Shown here: positions 5,389-6,305 of the stretch, piece by piece
Layout of the letters: every line of letters begins with the position of its first letter
Position numbering within the stretch: the first letter of the stretch is position 1
NCBI GenBank assembly: GCA_019236485.1
Contig: JAFAIY010000590.1
Coordinates: forward strand, 1-6,305
Direction: 5' to 3'
Origin: Comamonas sp.
Lineage (GTDB): Bacteria > Pseudomonadota > Gammaproteobacteria > Burkholderiales > Burkholderiaceae_C
DNA: 6,305 nt
Position numbers and translations under genes: made by a program
The notes under the pieces: generated by a model
Databases searched by the model: none
What the model was told of the DNA's origin: nothing
The model's input: only the letters and a program-made list of their open reading frames with translations

Positions 5389-6039
5389 ATGAAAAAAAGC
5401 GATATCGGGCCTTTTTTTGCGGCCCTCAAGGCCGCCAATCCCACGCCGCAGACCGAGCTGGAATACACCACGGTGTTCGAGTTGCTCACCGCCGTGCTGC
5501 TCTCGGCCCAGGCCACGGACGTGGGCGTGAACAAGGCCACGCGCAAGCTGTTTCCGGTGGCCAATACGCCGCAGGCGCTGCTGGATCTGGGCCTGGAAGG
5601 GCTGGAGAGCTATATCAAGACCATAGGCCTGTACCGCAGCAAGGCCAAGCATTTGATGGAAACCTGCCGCATGCTGGTCGAGCTGCATGGCGGCCTGGTG
5701 CCCCGCACCCGCGAAGAGCTGGAGGCCCTGCCCGGCGTGGGGCGCAAGACCGCCAATGTGGTGCTCAATGTCGCCTTCGGCCAACCCACCATGGCGGTGG
5801 ACACGCATATCTTCCGCGTCGGCAACCGCACGGGCCTGGCTCCCGGCAAAAACCCGCTGGAAGTGGAAAAACAGCTGCTCAAGCGCGTACCCGACGAGTA
5901 CGCGGTCGATTCGCACCACTGGCTGATCCTGTTGGGCCGCTATGTCTGCCAGGCGCGCAAGCCGCGCTGCTGGGAATGCGTGGCCGCGCAATACTGCGAC
6001 TTCTCCCCCAAGACGCCCGCACCCAGCGCCGGCAAATAG
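5389..6039 (+). CDS. nth: Endonuclease III, DNA glycosylase/AP lyase
   Basis: This 216-residue base-excision-repair enzyme removes oxidised pyrimidines from DNA and cleaves the resulting abasic site. The helix-hairpin-helix motif LPGVGRKTANVV is at 114-125 with the catalytic Lys120, and VDTHIFRV follows with catalytic Asp138; both numbers coincide with E. coli Nth. LLSAQATDVGVNKAT (37-51) is the conserved N-terminal helix region. Cys187, Cys194, Cys197 and Cys203 form the C-X6-C-X2-C-X5-C ligand set of the [4Fe-4S] cluster, again at the E. coli positions. The start at 5389 gives the family register from the first residues, although no good Shine-Dalgarno sequence precedes it. The upstream terminator makes it an independent unit, and it converges on cobT. 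An A7 run and a T7 run occur within its first ten codons. Confidence 0.97.
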   Translation: MKKSDIGPFFAALKAANPTPQTELEYTTVFELLTAVLLSAQATDVGVNKATRKLFPVANTPQALLDLGLEGLESYIKTIGLYRSKAKHLMETCRMLVELHGGLVPRTREELEALPGVGRKTANVVLNVAFGQPTMAVDTHIFRVGNRTGLAPGKNPLEVEKQLLKRVPDEYAVDSHHWLILLGRYVCQARKPRCWECVAAQYCDFSPKTPAPSAGK

Positions 6040-6085
6040 CGCTGCGCGGGGAGCGCCGTGCGGGGAGCACGCCCCCGACTATCCC

Positions 6086-6110
6086 GGCGTCAGCTCCTGG
6101 TGCTGACGCC
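6086..6110. repeat. Inverted repeat overlapping the cobT stop codon
   Basis: GGCGTCAGC (6086-6094) and GCTGACGCC (6102-6110) form a perfect 9-bp stem around the loop TCCTGGT. The left arm contains the cobT stop (TCA, read as TGA on the minus strand). No T run follows on either strand, so it is not a standard intrinsic terminator, but it is placed to act on mRNA ends between the convergent nth and cobT genes. The rest of the gap contains only a short direct repeat of GCGGGGAGC (6046-6054 and 6060-6068). Confidence 0.5.
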
Positions 6111-6305
6111 CGCCGACTCGAAGCTGGCCATTTCGTTGAGCATGGTGCAGGCCGACTGCAGCAGCGGCCAGGCCAGCGCGGCGCCCGAGCCTTCGCCCAG
6201 GCGCAGCTGCCAGTCCAGCAAGGCTTGGGCCTGAAGATGGGCCAGCATGCGCGCATGCCCGGGCTCGCCCGAACGATGGGCATAGACGCAGCGCTGCAGC
6301 ACATG
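6090..6305 (-). CDS. cobT: CobT, nicotinate-nucleotide--dimethylbenzimidazole phosphoribosyltransferase (C-terminal part)
   Basis: This is the last 71 residues of a minus-strand gene whose frame is open to the right window edge. It shows the CobT C-terminal pattern: AHRSGEPGH near the left of the fragment, then [16 protein letters not shown], in which Glu38 of the fragment corresponds to the catalytic-base glutamate of the family (Glu317 in Salmonella CobT), and [13 protein letters not shown] at the end. CobT activates the lower ligand of cobalamin by making alpha-ribazole phosphate from nicotinate mononucleotide and dimethylbenzimidazole, in the cytoplasm. A GTG at 6302 is an internal valine codon, not the start. 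The gene converges with nth across a 50-base gap. About four fifths of the protein lies outside the window, so operon partners cannot be judged. Confidence 0.9.
   Translation of the reverse strand, partial: HVLQRCVYAHRSGEPGHARMLAHLQAQALLDWQLRLGEGSGAALAWPLLQSACTMLNEMASFESAGVSTRS

Overview
The window looks like chromosomal DNA from a GC-rich betaproteobacterium, most likely Comamonadaceae (Comamonas or Delftia type). This is inferred from the overall base and codon use, a DUF3149-type micro-protein, a SlyX ending in the typical PPHY tail, and the general gene style. No rRNA, tRNA, insertion sequence, CRISPR array or phage gene was seen.

Layout, left to right. (1) A 47-residue membrane micro-protein of DUF3149 type on the plus strand (143-286) has a clear ribosome binding site. 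It ends at a strong bidirectional terminator (335-365). (2) On the minus strand, converging on that terminator, are a fold-type I PLP-dependent aminotransferase (609-1805) and slyX (391-612). They overlap by four bases (ATGA) and form a two-gene operon. (3) A 301-base intergenic region (1806-2106) with an AT-rich core separates this operon from the next, divergent unit. (4) On the plus strand come a 457-residue glycine-rich predicted lipoprotein with collagen-like Gly-X-Y hexapeptide repeats (2107-3480), a hairpin terminator, and a 569-residue ShlB/FhaC/HecB-family outer-membrane transporter, i.e. a TpsB of two-partner secretion (3607-5316), followed by its own terminator. (5) nth, endonuclease III (5389-6039), converges on the 3' end of a minus-strand cobT that runs off the right edge (6090-6305).

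The housekeeping genes (nth, slyX, cobT, aminotransferase) are ordinary and well supported. The part worth attention is the pair in the middle. A TpsB pore normally sits beside a large TpsA exoprotein with an N-terminal TPS domain. Here its only neighbour is a small repetitive lipoprotein with a lipobox, and no TPS-like domain was recognised in it. The inference, unproven from sequence alone, is a non-canonical two-partner system in which the pore places or displays a collagen-like lipoprotein on the cell surface. The lipoprotein carries near-perfect 18-bp tandem repeats that could change copy number in frame, so the length of the displayed stalk may vary between strains.
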